In this document: positions 13,786 through 26,436 of the stretch, in pieces
How positions within the stretch are numbered: position 1 is the first letter of the stretch
Layout of the letters: each line of letters starts with the position of its first letter
NCBI GenBank assembly: GCA_026874595.1
Contig: CM049318.1
Location: 24,073,456 to 24,137,455, forward strand
Origin: Sipunculus nudus
Taxonomy: Eukaryota > Annelida > Sipuncula > Golfingiida > Sipunculidae
Length of the DNA: 64,000 bases
Direction: 5' to 3'
Made by a program: the position numbers and the translations under genes
The notes under the pieces: model-generated
Seen by the model: the letters and a program-made list of their open reading frames with translations, nothing else
Database searches by the model: none
What the model was told of the DNA's origin: nothing

Positions 13786-14803
13786 TCTACAACAAAGGAG
13801 GCTCACTTAAGGCAGTGTACGTCATTGGTCATATGTGAAATCAGTTACTTTTGACACGTGCTGAATAGATCAAGTAAACACTCTTAATATATATGATCAA
13901 CTAAAACAAAATTGGCTGCTCATGCAGGGACACAGTTGATATGTCAAATATATGGAAATAGTAAAATCAGTTGTGAAACATACACTGGAGATGAAATTAA
14001 AATCGTTTGCTGACATATTTGGCTGTCAATAAAATTTGCAGCTATAATAAATCTGGTTAAAAAATAAACTTTTAAGAAAGTAACTTCTAAAAAAAAAACC
14101 AGGTGGACTCAAGTTTTAGAAACAGGGTATTATATCCAGCGCAGTGGGCATATCCTTGAACCTAACAATGGCATTTTTATTAAAGCAGAGTCACAAAGTG
14201 TGACATTGCGAAACCCCATGGTTCTTATTACGTCTTTTCGTACGTTAAATGGAGATATGAGCTCTTTTTACAGAGACATCCCAACAGGAGCTCGCTTTGT
14301 AAAGGCAAGGCATGCATGTTTTGTTTCATAGAGAGCTTTGGCCACTTTTGCGTCATGGCAGTCTTTAACTCAGGTATACCACAAGGTGCAACAATAATTA
14401 AAGGATGCATATAAAATCCACCCAACGCATGTCAGTACTGGAGGAAATAAAAGCGCTTTCTGTCTCGCTGGCTGCTTTCAGGAGCTACCTGCCTAGCAAA
14501 GCATGTAAACGGCTCATGTCCAGAGTCTGCGTGACGGAGCACGACTGGTGATTGGTTTATGTTCTGTTGTCACCTGCTGAGTATGTGCTTTTGCCACTTC
14601 TGCCTGGCTGACGACGAGGTGATTAGGTGTTTAAAGCAGCGTGTACCGGAGTGCTTTGTAATCAACAACTGCATTGAAAGGGAGAAAATCAACAATTCAC
14701 CTGAAAAAAGAGAGGGACTGGAATATTGATTCTAAAGAAAACTGGGAATTACTTTAGCTGCAGTTAGGAAGGTGTCACTCTTTGGCCAAATGACATTATA
14801 ATA

Positions 14804-14807
<4 letters not shown>

Positions 14808-14876
<69 letters not shown>
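14808..14876. repeat. Compound (AT)n(AG)n microsatellite
   Basis: An AT run passes directly into an AG run of about 36 bp. Confidence 0.9.
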
Positions 14877-14878
<2 letters not shown>

Positions 14879-15165
14879 ATACAAAATTTTGTCTGACATT
14901 TTTACTACAACGTAGTTTCGTGCAACATATCAGTGCATTCGTCAGGTAAGACTGTCCCATTGAAATGGTAAGGTTCGTAATGGTACGCATTAAGAAGTTT
15001 TTATGTTTTTTTGGGCAATCCTTGATTATTATAATGGTTATAGGTCATCCGGTACGTGTGCTGCTTAATATTACCTAACGACATAGACATATTTGTATAA
15101 TTTTAAAGCTTTGGTGTCATAGCATAAACACTCTAGCAGTTGTTTATTGCAGAAAACCAGTTGGT

Positions 15166-15167
<2 letters not shown>

Positions 15168-15221
<54 letters not shown>

Positions 15222-15350
15222 GGAACATGAATACACTTAATTTACGTGAACTCTCCGTCGGTTTGAATTTAACTTTATATTCGTTTAATCTCTCTCTCTC
15301 TATCTCTCTCACACACACACACAACCCTTCCCCCCTCCTACACACACACA
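15168..15350. repeat. (GA)n and (CT)n/(CA)n microsatellites
   Basis: (GA)n at about 15168-15219, then CT and CA runs at 15288-15350, inverted relative to each other. Confidence 0.9.
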
Positions 15351-16010
15351 AGCAAATGTTCACAACACGGATTACTCCATATTACTTAGGGTAATACAAC
15401 TCAAGATTGTTCTATTTATCTTGCCCAAAAGCACAATATGGTACACCGGTATGTACAGTTTGGTGCCTATTGCTGGGTGGTAGTGACGTATAATGGGTTC
15501 ACATATGGATGTATTGTAGGTATGGTCTCGATATTTCCTCATATAAAGCTTTGTCAGTCACGGAAAATCTGCCGGAAACCTTTGTGATCCCTACGACTCA
15601 TGCTTATCATTAATTAACGGTACACAGTAGGTATATTTCGGTGGCCATATCCTTTGATGGTCCGAAACCCTGAAAGCACACAGAAAGGTCTAGAAAGCGA
15701 GGTTTTTATGTTAACCTTAAGTGGCCGGGGCAGATTAAGAAATGGCGTGCAGGGAGAGTGAGGGATACACCGACAGATGTGGTTTGTGCGTGTCTGAAGA
15801 TTTCCCCGGCCGGCCGAGCTAATTGTGGATGAGTTAGTGCTGGTTCTTACAGTATCAAGAAAGTTAGGTCACAGAATATGGATATCTAGTTATGCTGAAA
15901 CCATAAGGTGTATATACATGGTTACATTTTAGCCCGTAAAATACATATCTAGATATTTAACTGTAAATCCAACGACAATTTGAAAATTTGAGCGTGGTCC
16001 AAAAAAGCGT

Positions 16011-16410
16011 AAAGCTGTGTTTCCATGTATCCGTAAATCTCGTACGTCTCGTACGCAAAAAATCGCATCCCTCTTTTTAAGACGAACTGTTTCCATTTGT
16101 ACGTTTTGACGTGTTCCGTATGCATATCCGCAAAAACGGACCACATCGAAACGGATCGGTGAGCGATTCATCCGTTTTGCGGATGGCAAAATGCCTACAT
16201 TTCCTAACAGTGCCTCGGCGCCAGGTGGATGAGACATATTGACCTTCTTCTTTTCTGGCGTCCTTGCTGTTTTAAAAGAGGCACGCGAAAGGGTATCCAC
16301 AAGTAAAACGCACGTACTTATGGAAACAGTTTTTGCGGATTGCGCGCTATGGAGCGTACGTACGTGTTTTGCGGATACGATTTTTACGAATACATAGAAA
16401 CACAGCTTTA
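16011..16410. mobile_element. MITE-like element with ~36-bp imperfect terminal inverted repeats
   Basis: The left end begins AAAGCTGTGTTTCCATGTAT and the right end, reverse-complemented, begins AAAGCTGTGTTTCTATGTAT; similarity continues for about 36 bp. A second inverted pair lies inside (AACTGTTTCCAT near 16085 and ATGGAAACAGTT near 16321). A TA sits at each edge, compatible with a TA target duplication. It is CpG-rich and has no coding sequence. Confidence 0.75.
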
Positions 16411-17290
16411 TTCCGCCGATGTACATGACCTCGTCAGCAAGCCCTTTCCGCGTTGCCCTCTCATACCCGCGCTCCTATCGAACCCTGACAGGGTTATTTC
16501 TCCCATCGTCTCAAAATCGTTCATTGGGTTTGAATTGTGCGTATACACTAAATCCCAGATGTCACAGGTCGCATGTCGAAATTATTGGTATACCGCTAGT
16601 CTTATATAATAAACATCTTATTGTTATTCATTATTTTATGTCCTGTAACTGGTTCCCTTTTTCATGCCTTGAAGTTAAATATTCTTGTATATGTCACCTT
16701 TTTTATTTCTTTGGTATGCTAGTTACTAGTTCTCGGATCGCAGACTCACTCAAGTGGAGAGCTCGACTGCCATCTTTTTCCTTCCTTAGCTCGTTTGGAA
16801 TAATTTCAGAATGATTCCCAAATTGCATGGCTCTGCTTTAAACCTAATATAGCTACGTTTTCTCACATAAAATGTGGTTTCACAACATAAAGCATAAAAG
16901 GTAATAAGCAGAGGTACACCTTTTCCAGCTTATATTACTTTTATACTTGGACTGTGCCTCTGTATAAATTTCTGACGAAAAGCGAGAAGCTAAAGATTAA
17001 AATAATACTTAATAAGTGGTCTTTAAGCAAAGGTATGGAATAAGAATATACATATGAAAAAAAGACTGTATATTTAATATTGTTGCTGAATAACCTCTGT
17101 ACTCTAGGAATTTACGCTAAAAAGTAAAAGAAAAAGAAAATATATTGATTAATATAATTATATACTTTGATTCCAATTACGAGTTTACTATGAAATGTTA
17201 TATCTAAACCTAGTTTAGAATTAACTTACAGGAAAAAAAAACTTAAAGCAATACTTATACTTAATTGTAATATATCTGAACTGCGTTTAA

Positions 17291-17335
<45 letters not shown>

Positions 17336-17354
17336 AAATGTGTCTCACAGACGC

Positions 17355-17405
<51 letters not shown>
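17291..17405. repeat. Two (AT)n microsatellites
   Basis: AT runs at about 17291-17332 and 17358-17405; a GA run and a G run follow at 17469-17502. Confidence 0.9.
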
Positions 17406-17462
17406 GTGTGTCTGCGGGTCGTCCCCCCCCCCGCCCTGCAATATAAATTGACGCCACTGCTA
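17400..17462 (-). repeat. CAGTGGCGTCAATTTAT repeat end, copy 2
   Basis: On the minus strand CAGTGGCGTCAATTTATATT is followed by a G-run, as in copy 1. An (AT)n tract follows within 100 bp in both copies. Confidence 0.45.
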
Positions 17463-17469
17463 AGAGCTT

Positions 17470-17502
<33 letters not shown>

Positions 17503-18847
17503 CACCTAGTTCTGCAATGTCCAAAATAAAGACCCGATACTAAGTCCATAAATGATTCATCCATGTGAGTAGCGCTTTATCATTCCTTCATGATCATGTT
17601 TCAGTAATCTGTTTGTCCGTTAATTAATCTGACACACTGTAAGGTTCAATCATCTCGTGATATCTAGTTCAGAGTAGTCGCAGCATTTACCCTTTGTATG
17701 GTCTGGTCATTAATCCAGCTGTCAGTTGGTATTCACGTACCCGCCTATGTACCATTATGAGTTACGGCCCTCTGTTTTGTTTGCAAGCACGAAAACCCCT
17801 GAGTGCTGGCATCTTAACAAGCTGGTTGGTGCACCAAAAGCTTTTAATATAAGAAGGCAAGTGTACATAATTCATTATACTGGAGTCAGTAATGAATACT
17901 AAGTTTGAATTTCCAAAGGAAACATGATAAAGTCGCAAGGGTTGACGAGGTACACAAATTTGGCGGTACGTCACGACAAATCCCGGGCTGCATTTAAATC
18001 ACTCTCGGACAAACATTTTTTATCATTTTGATTACGATGTAATTATTTTAAATATTTCTTTGATGATATCTTTATGATTATATATAGAAGAAATTTAGTT
18101 AAACGTTACTTTAAATAACAAATATGAATCTACTGATGTTACATCGAAGGATATAAGAAACTTTTTGAGTCTGGCGTAAAAGTGAACGTGTTGTTTTAAA
18201 AGGATATAACGTAAATTTATATTTAATGTTTACAGTCATATCATAAAAGTCTTCAAAACCGCTGAAAAACAAAGTTTCGTATGGTTTTGATTTATGTCTG
18301 GCTTTCAAACTTTAACAATAAAAATGCCACCTAAAATCAAACAAAAGAGGAATACAAATATTATTTTTTACGACAACGAGGGACTGTTCACCAAACCAAG
18401 GAAGTTAAATATAGATATACTGAAAGCTTATCTCTGCGCGAAAAGCGGGCGAGTACATTTTTCTTCTTTAAGAGAACCAGGCCGCTACTCGCACAGAGCC
18501 TGATATGTTTACACCATCCGGCTTTGCAGCTGGGGTGTCTTTTATTATGGTTGACACGGATTTACTGAGTAGAGTTTTGAAGTTTTCTGTTTTAATCATG
18601 ATACATAGAACGAGTAACTGCGTTTCATTTACAGAAGTGGCGCTTTCTGAAAGTATATTGCTCAGTCTTTAACCGTTCTTGTCGTAGCTGATACAGTATA
18701 CTTCTACTTATTATGCTAAGTTGACACTCTCCATGTTTATTTATAATGTTCTTTATCTTCTGATTGAAGCTAGAACCCAACTCCACCGTCAGAAACTCTT
18801 GTTACGCAGTGCCTTTAAAAGCGAAAAGAACTGTCACGGTAGTGCAG

Positions 18848-18990
18848 CTTGCTTTTCAAGCAGAGCGGCTGAAACGCGGGACACGTGCGCCATTGGTATG
18901 GGTTCGAATCCCAGATCTGCCCATTTTCCCCCTGAGCAATTTGTCTCCGAAATATATGGGGGCCCGTCCAAAATAAAGCCCATCTTTGGG
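18848..18990 (+). repeat. tRNA-derived SINE, family A, copy 1
   Basis: It has an A-box-like AGCAGAGCGGCTGAAACG and a B-box-like GGGTTCGAATCCC, then a non-tRNA body with CCCCTGAGCAATTTGTCTCC. The same body and head recur at 19156-19262 and, inverted, at 41150-41318. Confidence 0.75.
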
Positions 18991-19155
18991 GCCCGGGGAA
19001 TAATGGTTTGAAGTAACTGAGTAATTACCGCCACCTAGTTCATCAAGAGTGTGATTTCTAGGAAAAGAAATTTTGTTCTGATAGCAGAACGCTCTTAAGA
19101 TGGGGTGTTTTGCGGGGTGCATATAAAGTAGACCGAACTGTCTCGCTACTAAATC

Positions 19156-19262
19156 TTTCTTTTCTAGCGAAGCGGTTGGAACGCTGGACATTTGCGCCAC
19201 CAGTATGGGTTCAAATCCCGGGATCGGTCCAATATTTTCCCCTGCAAAATGTTTCCGTCAGC
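19156..19262 (+). repeat. tRNA-derived SINE, family A, copy 2
   Basis: It carries TAGCGAAGCGGTTGGAACG and GGGTTCAAATCCC followed by CCCCTGCAAAATGT. It lies about 170 bp after copy 1 in the same direction and looks 3'-truncated. Confidence 0.7.
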
Positions 19263-19749
19263 TCTACATTTTATTAAAAGAATATGGCGCGATAGAATGG
19301 TAACAGGCTTTTAGATACACAACTTCCCAGCACTGTTGGTTTTACATCGTTTACCTTTTGTAAAACTGAACATTTTCTGGAGTACGTAGTTTGGATGAAC
19401 TTTAGATCCCATGAGGTTTACAGACAGCTATTTAAACAAATAAAATGTTTTACAGTACGGATAAGTAAAACAAGCTAGAAGCGATAACATGAGTCCTATG
19501 CACTAATAGCTATACTAAATCACCTAATATGTCTATATCCGAATCAAAGGGCGTCCAGAAACTATGGAATCTTTTTCTTTGAAACTGAACAGTAGGTGCT
19601 GGGCGTGGGATGACGATATTTGGGTGTGGGTAACCGCCTTTATTTTTCAATGCTGACCTAACTACGTATATGTGCATCTGCTGAATTCCATTTCTGGTTC
19701 GGATTATGTGACAGGCAGGAGGTCACGCTTCCTCTCATTTTATATCCTC

Positions 19750-19902
19750 CAGGAACCCCCAAATGGCGCACTCGTTTGTCACTTTAATCCTTCAGAGGGC
19801 TTCTCCTGGGTGGGGACCGAAACTTCTCATCACCTTGGCTGCGATTGGAACTCACGATTCCCCGGCTTGAGTCCTGTGTCCTAATCCTGAGCCACAAAAG
19901 TC
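19750..19902 (-). repeat. tRNA-derived SINE, family B, copy 1
   Basis: Read on the minus strand: TGTGGCTCAGGATTAGGACA, CAGGACTCAAGCCGGGGAAT, CGTGAGTTCCAATCGCAGCC, then TTTCGGTCCCCACCC. The same order of motifs appears at 33539-33632. Confidence 0.65.
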
Positions 19903-22900
19903 AGGGAAGCTAATTTACATTTGATGACTGACCGTTGTAAAATGACCAAATGTGTTTCCGGAGTTTAGCAAGGAAGAAGGAATAAAATAGCAGGAAATTC
20001 TTCCACGCAAAGGACACAAGAATTATAGCCTCTCGAGTGGGTGGGAGAAGACACATGTGGTTTTGTTTGGACGCACCTAGTGGTTGGTCATTGATGACGT
20101 TACCTTGTTAGTTGGTACACCCGGAAATGATTTAGTACAGGTACGACGACGATGACCCTAATAGCCAGTCCTAATCTTCGTTACCTCCAAGCCGTAACCC
20201 GGGAACCGTTAATTAGCAAACAATTATCTGTGCCAACCCGGCCTAGTCGAGCGGCCGTTTGTCACTGTGACAAGAATTGACCATCTTGTAAGTGGCATTT
20301 TATGACCACAAAATGCACGTTTATGGTAGATGCCACTCTCAACACGATGAGGAGGTCACGGGTTACGATCTAATGGCTCCTCCTATGCATTTCTAAATGA
20401 TGGTTACTTGAGAAAGCGTCACCTTTCCACGTAGCTGCTATCGAAAAAATAATTAGAACCCTTGTTACATTATGTTGATACATCTGTTGTCATTCTTCAA
20501 TATACGCTCTTATGACAGCCGGAGTTTGAATCGTTACCCTAATGATATTCCTTCCTTCTGATGTATTTTTATGTATCTGACTTTATTAACCTCTGTAAAC
20601 CACTCAGTTTGTTTTTATTATTCAAGCTACAATTACCTTTGGTGGACAACGTTCGGCTAACTAAAGTTTTTTTTTCTTTTATGATGGAGACACAATACGT
20701 GGAATATTGCAAATTATGAAAGATCAACACAATCTTATGGGGATTTGTGGCATAACACATATTTGCAACATTACCAAGGATTCGGTCTTCATATGCAAAA
20801 AAAGAAAAGAAAATTCAGGAAAAAGTTCAGCGGCGAAACCGTAGAACATTGATATTTTGGGTTATTAAGGCCTAATGCTTGACAAAGCATCTACTCCCAT
20901 TCCTCGATCCTCCTCTTTTTTTCTTTCTCTCTCTCTCTCTCTCTGTCTTATATGGAGACTCATGGCAGACACGTTTTAGCTATTTGGGAGGACAGCCCGA
21001 CTTATCACTTCCAATGTCCCGGTGAAGACTCGCACAAATTACTCCCTGGTCTCTGTGGTATTATAGTTCAGCTATTCGCCTTACAAATAGGCTAGGCTAC
21101 GAAATAAGCCTAACTTGCTTTGCTCCCAATAAGTAGTTTCCGTGCTCGGATTACCCGGTTGCAGCCGCCGCAAGCCTTTATTGTTTATACACGCATCCTT
21201 CTAGTGAGACCTGTTGTCGGGGTTGATCGGTCTTTGCTAGATGGCCCTACCGGACATTACGTGATCCTGGGGTTTCCGGTTTAAATTTGAATTAACAAGT
21301 CAACGAGGAGATAGATTTGGTGTCGAGGTACTTTTTATGTGCGCTCAGACGTGGTCAAATGTAACTACAGGAAGGTATTGGATGTGTTTATTACTAGACA
21401 AGGATGTCCCTTCGCTCCCAAGGGTGCTATTCTCTTTCCCGGCTAATTCTTTCATGACCCGAGTCATGTTTCCAATGGGACTTAGTTTAGCAGCACAGGT
21501 TGTTGGCTAACACGTGGCTAGACGAGAGACGAATTTTGTTGAGACTTTATTTTTGTGCGCCACAGGGATACCCAAATAATCCCATAGTTTCGAATTATAT
21601 ATTTTAAGGAACATGCACTTTGCTTTTTTTGCTCTTGATCTGGCTCCCAAAATTTCGGGAATATTTACACATTGTTTTTTATACCAAGTATATCTTTCTA
21701 CATTTAATGTCTACAAGACTGTCTATAAATATATTTATAGGAGGGGATTCCAAGTAACTTTAAACAGTCCGGATTTGAAAAAAATCCATCATCCAGTTAT
21801 ATTTTCTTCATATTTTCCTCTGTCATCTATTAATTATGCATGTCATGTAGATATAATTTAGGATATTATATACCTCAATGCCTAATTGCATTAGCGCAAA
21901 TTCCAACCTGTATTAGGTTGTTCTGTATTTTTTTTAATTGGATGATATAAAGGCCTGAAAAACAATGAAAGGGTAGTTCAAATATTAAAGGAAAAAATGG
22001 AAGTATACGGGATGATATTCTATAGTTTTTCTATGGTTAACCATGCCTCTTCCCCTTAGTTAACGTTATATCCTGTCACCAAAAAATTGGAGAATTGGAA
22101 GGGTCACACTTCTCCATAATACACTTTCATTAATTATTCTTGTCTCTAGCTTTAACGTATAATGCATAATGGCATAATTGTGTTATATTGTGTTATAATT
22201 CCATGGATAGTCTAGGATGACGTTGATCATCGCTCACCACAGTCAAGCTTCAACAGAGAATATTTCATACATATTACGAAAGTTTCACTCGGAGCATTTA
22301 TGTAGGTCTTTATAGGCATAACGTTTGAAGTTGGGCAGTTTTCCTGCAAGATAAATAAGCAATTTTGCTTCCGGAAGAAATGATGCCGAATGATGGATGT
22401 GCAAAGCGTGATATCAGCGTGTGTTTTACAACGACCAGAGGCCGACTTAATTTGAATGGATGTCATATATACTCGGATGAATCTGCATGCAAGGTTATTC
22501 AAGTATAGCTCTAAAACCTGGCCTCTTGGATTGTTTTATGCAGCATGAAACCTTAATACAAGTCCATTAGAGGCCCGGTGTATCTCCAGCACGTGGCCCC
22601 CGGCATTATTTCCCCGTCTACCGTTAGTTTAGCATTCCTTAAAGGACTCACTCGAAGAAGATTTATTATACAAAACTCACCTGTTGAGTCGCCTGTACCG
22701 TCGATCGGAATCCTAAATATACAGCTGTGGGCGGTGTATGCAGAGTTCTTTGAAAATGTATATGTACCACAGACTTTCCTCTGGCTGGAAAAGCGCTGCT
22801 TCTTACATGGCGACTGTTCTTATGATAGACCTGGTTTTAAAGTTTAATCACCATACTTCGTGATAACAATAATGATTGCCTTCTCATGAATAATTAGAAC

Positions 22901-23021
22901 GTTCACTGAATTTTTTTATAAAATATCATAAAATAATAGTCGTTCTTTTTGTTGGCTTAATATATAGAAATATATTGAATGTATGTATGTTCTTGCAATA
23001 GATGTATGAACACTATCACTC

Positions 23022-23025
<4 letters not shown>

Positions 23026-23103
<78 letters not shown>
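23026..23103. repeat. (AT)n microsatellite
   Basis: AT run with one CTG interruption, about 78 bp. Confidence 0.9.
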
Positions 23104-23107
<4 letters not shown>

Positions 23108-24529
23108 CTTGTCTTTCTCCTTCCTAACAACACGACGGTATGGTTCAGTTGAAACATGTAACAGATTAAACTGTTTTAATTAATGATGTTCGATCAATAT
23201 ATAATTATAAATATTTATATTTTATGCCGTACTTGCCTGTTCACTACTAAGTAAATATTACATGGGACTATTTATTAGTGACATTTTAAGTCACAACATT
23301 ATCAACAAGTTCACAAAATATCACCATATAACGTAGGATGAACTTTGTATTAATAGTTATATTACCAACACATATATAGGTAAGCAGTCAGTTAATTGAA
23401 ACTTGTTAAATACGGTATCGTTGAGTGTCAGAACAGTAGAACTGCCCCATCAACACTTAACCATTGAAGCGACGGTCATTACTCGCTTAGGATTTATAAA
23501 CTAACTTAAGGCATTAAAAAAAGCATAATGTTCCGTCTGTTATAAGCGTTCGGACGTTTTAGCACATCACATTATTAACTAAGGGAGAACGGAAAGAGGC
23601 TGAACAAAGTTGATGTATTTTCTCATATTAAAAACCTAAGATTCTCATTGATAATATTTAATATTCTTTCAGACACTGTTTTGTATATATTTTATATTAT
23701 CTGGTGATCTGGTCTAGGGTCTGGGCCAGTTTACTGAAAGCAAACGTTTAATGTATTCTAATTGAGCCGTGGACAGCGGTTACTCCTCTCACGGGCAGGT
23801 GTATGATATTTTACGTGTATTTCAGATTCAAGCCGTACCGTCCTACCGCCATTCCAGTAATGAAACATCATTCGTAAGTAACAGAAAACAAGAGACATTT
23901 GCCTGATATCCACCTGCAGTATGTCTGCTTCATCAAATAGAATACATTCAACTCCTTCTTTGTTTCTTTTGATCGGAAATTTGTTAGCGTTCTGTTTGAA
24001 TCAGATGGCTTGCCTCATCCTTGCTTGTCTCCCGTAACCACGCAACTACGTTAGATCCTTCAGTTTCTGTTTCCCGCGTAGAACCGCTTGATTTAAGTGA
24101 ATAATTTTCTTGTGAAAAATCTGGAGTTCCTAATAACCGATGGTGGTTTCACTAATGCATTCTTCCGCATGGTTCAGTAACGCCTTCATTAAATCTAATT
24201 TTGAGCTTCCTATGTACCGGAGTGAGTCTGGTCTCTGTCTGTTTTCTGCATAGAACAATAATTGATTTGGTTATAAAATGTGACTCGGGACTTTCTGTTT
24301 AATGGTGTGATTGGAATTGTTAATCCTTTTCTTCATAGATAGAAGCACTTATTTTGGTGATGGCTTTATAACAAGACAGCTATGGTTTTATTAAGAGTGG
24401 GTTTGATAGTTATTTATATCTGTATGTGATTGCTTGATTTGATCTCGAATTTGTATTCTGTCAGCCTTGACGCAGTCCCATCAAGATTATTGCTAATAAT
24501 TATAAAAATTAAAAGAGAAACCCTTTCTA

Positions 24530-25270
24530 GTTCACTGTGTAAACTTATACGAAGGCGCAGCGTCCACTGTCCACTGTTCACCGCCTGTTAACAAAAATCA
24601 ACAGACACTGAAGCTGTTATTATGAAACTTTTTATTAAGTGCTGAATGTTAAAAAAAACCAGCTTTTGGTGGGGCCACCTATTTTGACCTACTTTTTGGG
24701 GCCTTAAATAATATTTTACTTTTTTTCCCAATAAATCATAAAGTATTAACATTTTGGCTTTCATATCACAGTTTACAGGTCCTTGAAGGAGGGGAAAAAA
24801 TGAGTAAAAATATTATCACAACATTTATCAATTTGTTGTGTTTCCATACATTTTGCTATGTATTTTACCATATATCTCAGGAACCCTACAGCTTTCAGCA
24901 CCAAATTTTACAGGAATATTGATCATGTGACTGCTAATTGATCTTGACTGCAGGTGGCGTCACCTGTGTAAATCTGCTTTTTGCAGAATGTAATTGTCTT
25001 TTCTGCTTTTTCAAAGATATTTCATAAAGTATAAATGTTTTTACTTTCATATCAAAGTAGGAGAACCAAATAAATATAAATCCAGTCAAATTATTTTTAT
25101 TATGGCATCTTAACAATACTTCTAATTTTGTCTTCTGTCTTAGTTTTGTTCACTCTGTGACTTGATCAATGGCAGAGTGTCCACTGGGAAAAGCATGATT
25201 GGTATTTTTACATTCACTTTTTTATTTCATAATCAGACACCACCATGCAAAGTAATTCACAGAGTGAACA
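24530..25270. repeat. Possible inverted-repeat element with GTTCACTCTGTG motifs
   Basis: GTTCACTGTGTAAAC at 24530 faces GTTCACTCTGTGAAT (minus strand, ending 25270). A third copy, TGTTCACTCTGTG at 25147-25159, is a perfect 13-bp inverted match to 25258-25270. Two ~48-bp related stretches (24731-24780 and 25019-25067; CATAAAGTAT..CTTTCATATCA) repeat directly. The exact ends are uncertain. Confidence 0.4.
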
Positions 25271-26414
25271 TTTGACCCCTAGGTCTATTGTTTAAAAAAT
25301 ATTGTCAACCTATCCTTTTCGGGTGTATATATTTCGCTGTATTTTATTGATCAATAATGATTACAGAAATATTTCCTTGAGAGATAATATACATATTTTA
25401 TATGTATTTGTTGACCAATATATCCTCACTGTACACCATTTATGTACACCGTAATTTTTTTTCAAAATAATGTGTATAAATTCTAAAACCCCAGATATTG
25501 TGTGTGTATGAATTAAACAAATCAGCCATACCGACGAGCAGACCGCCAAGCGTGCGAGAGTAGACCTTATTAGTGATTATTACCAATACCATATACACCT
25601 GAGCTCCGTTAAATGTCTCAGGCCTGTCTCAGGAGTGTTACTGTAGCATTTCCACTTTTTCAAACTCTTGGTCTGGTACCACCTGACATTTTTAAATCCT
25701 GAAACTTAAGAATTATTTCGATAAAGTGGTGCCTTTGGCCGTTGAGGGGGGGGGGGGCACTAAAACTTTCAATGAAAATCGTAAAATTTATTCTGCCAAT
25801 ATCTATTCTCCCTTATATTGGACAAATTGCTCTTTAAACAGGTTTCTGAATTTTAACACATTTCAAACAGAGTTATCCTGACAATTGTAGGCTGAAAATA
25901 GTCAACGTACTTTGTCCTCGGCGTTAATGCAGTCCGTTTCGCAAGAGACTGGTAATTGTACACCATCCAGTATGATAATAAGACTCTTAGCTTAAAGGTT
26001 CTTTCTTTGCAGCCATCCTGCTTAGCATTCCTGATTGTCTAGTTACCTACTTAGAATCCGCTTTTATCCATAATGCTCTCCTCTTGGCGGATACTGTGAA
26101 TACAAAGGAAGCAGCACTTTGGACTTTTCCCGACGGGTTTCATGTTTTGTTTCTTGTTGCATTGTGTTTGCACGTGGCTTGAATATAAACATTGTCCTTA
26201 TACTTTTCTTATTTGGTGATTTATTGTTCTTCTCTAGTATAGGTTTTACGACGGTTGTTACTGGAAATAGTTTAACGACTGCTGTAATATTACCAAAAAT
26301 TAGTATTAGTCTTGAACTGTGAACTTATAAGTGTCAGTAACTTCATAGACAGAATTCTTATTAACATCAAATGCAAAAGCTTGATTCCTTGTAAAAGAGA
26401 ACTATTTTTTTATT

Positions 26415-26436
26415 GGGGTGGGGGGTGGGGGTGGGG
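26415..26436 (+). promoter_or_regulatory. Strong G-quadruplex motif
   Basis: Four G-runs of 4, 6, 5 and 4 are separated by single T loops. It lies about 2.25 kb upstream of the first receptor exon found here. A regulatory role is only inferred. Confidence 0.5.

Noticed and set aside
18721-19200. Frames of up to 114 codons on both strands
   Set aside because: They run through SINE copies and have no domain.
26119-26322. Hydrophobic 67-codon frame as signal peptide or membrane protein
   Set aside because: No ATG at its start; hydrophobicity follows from T-rich sequence.
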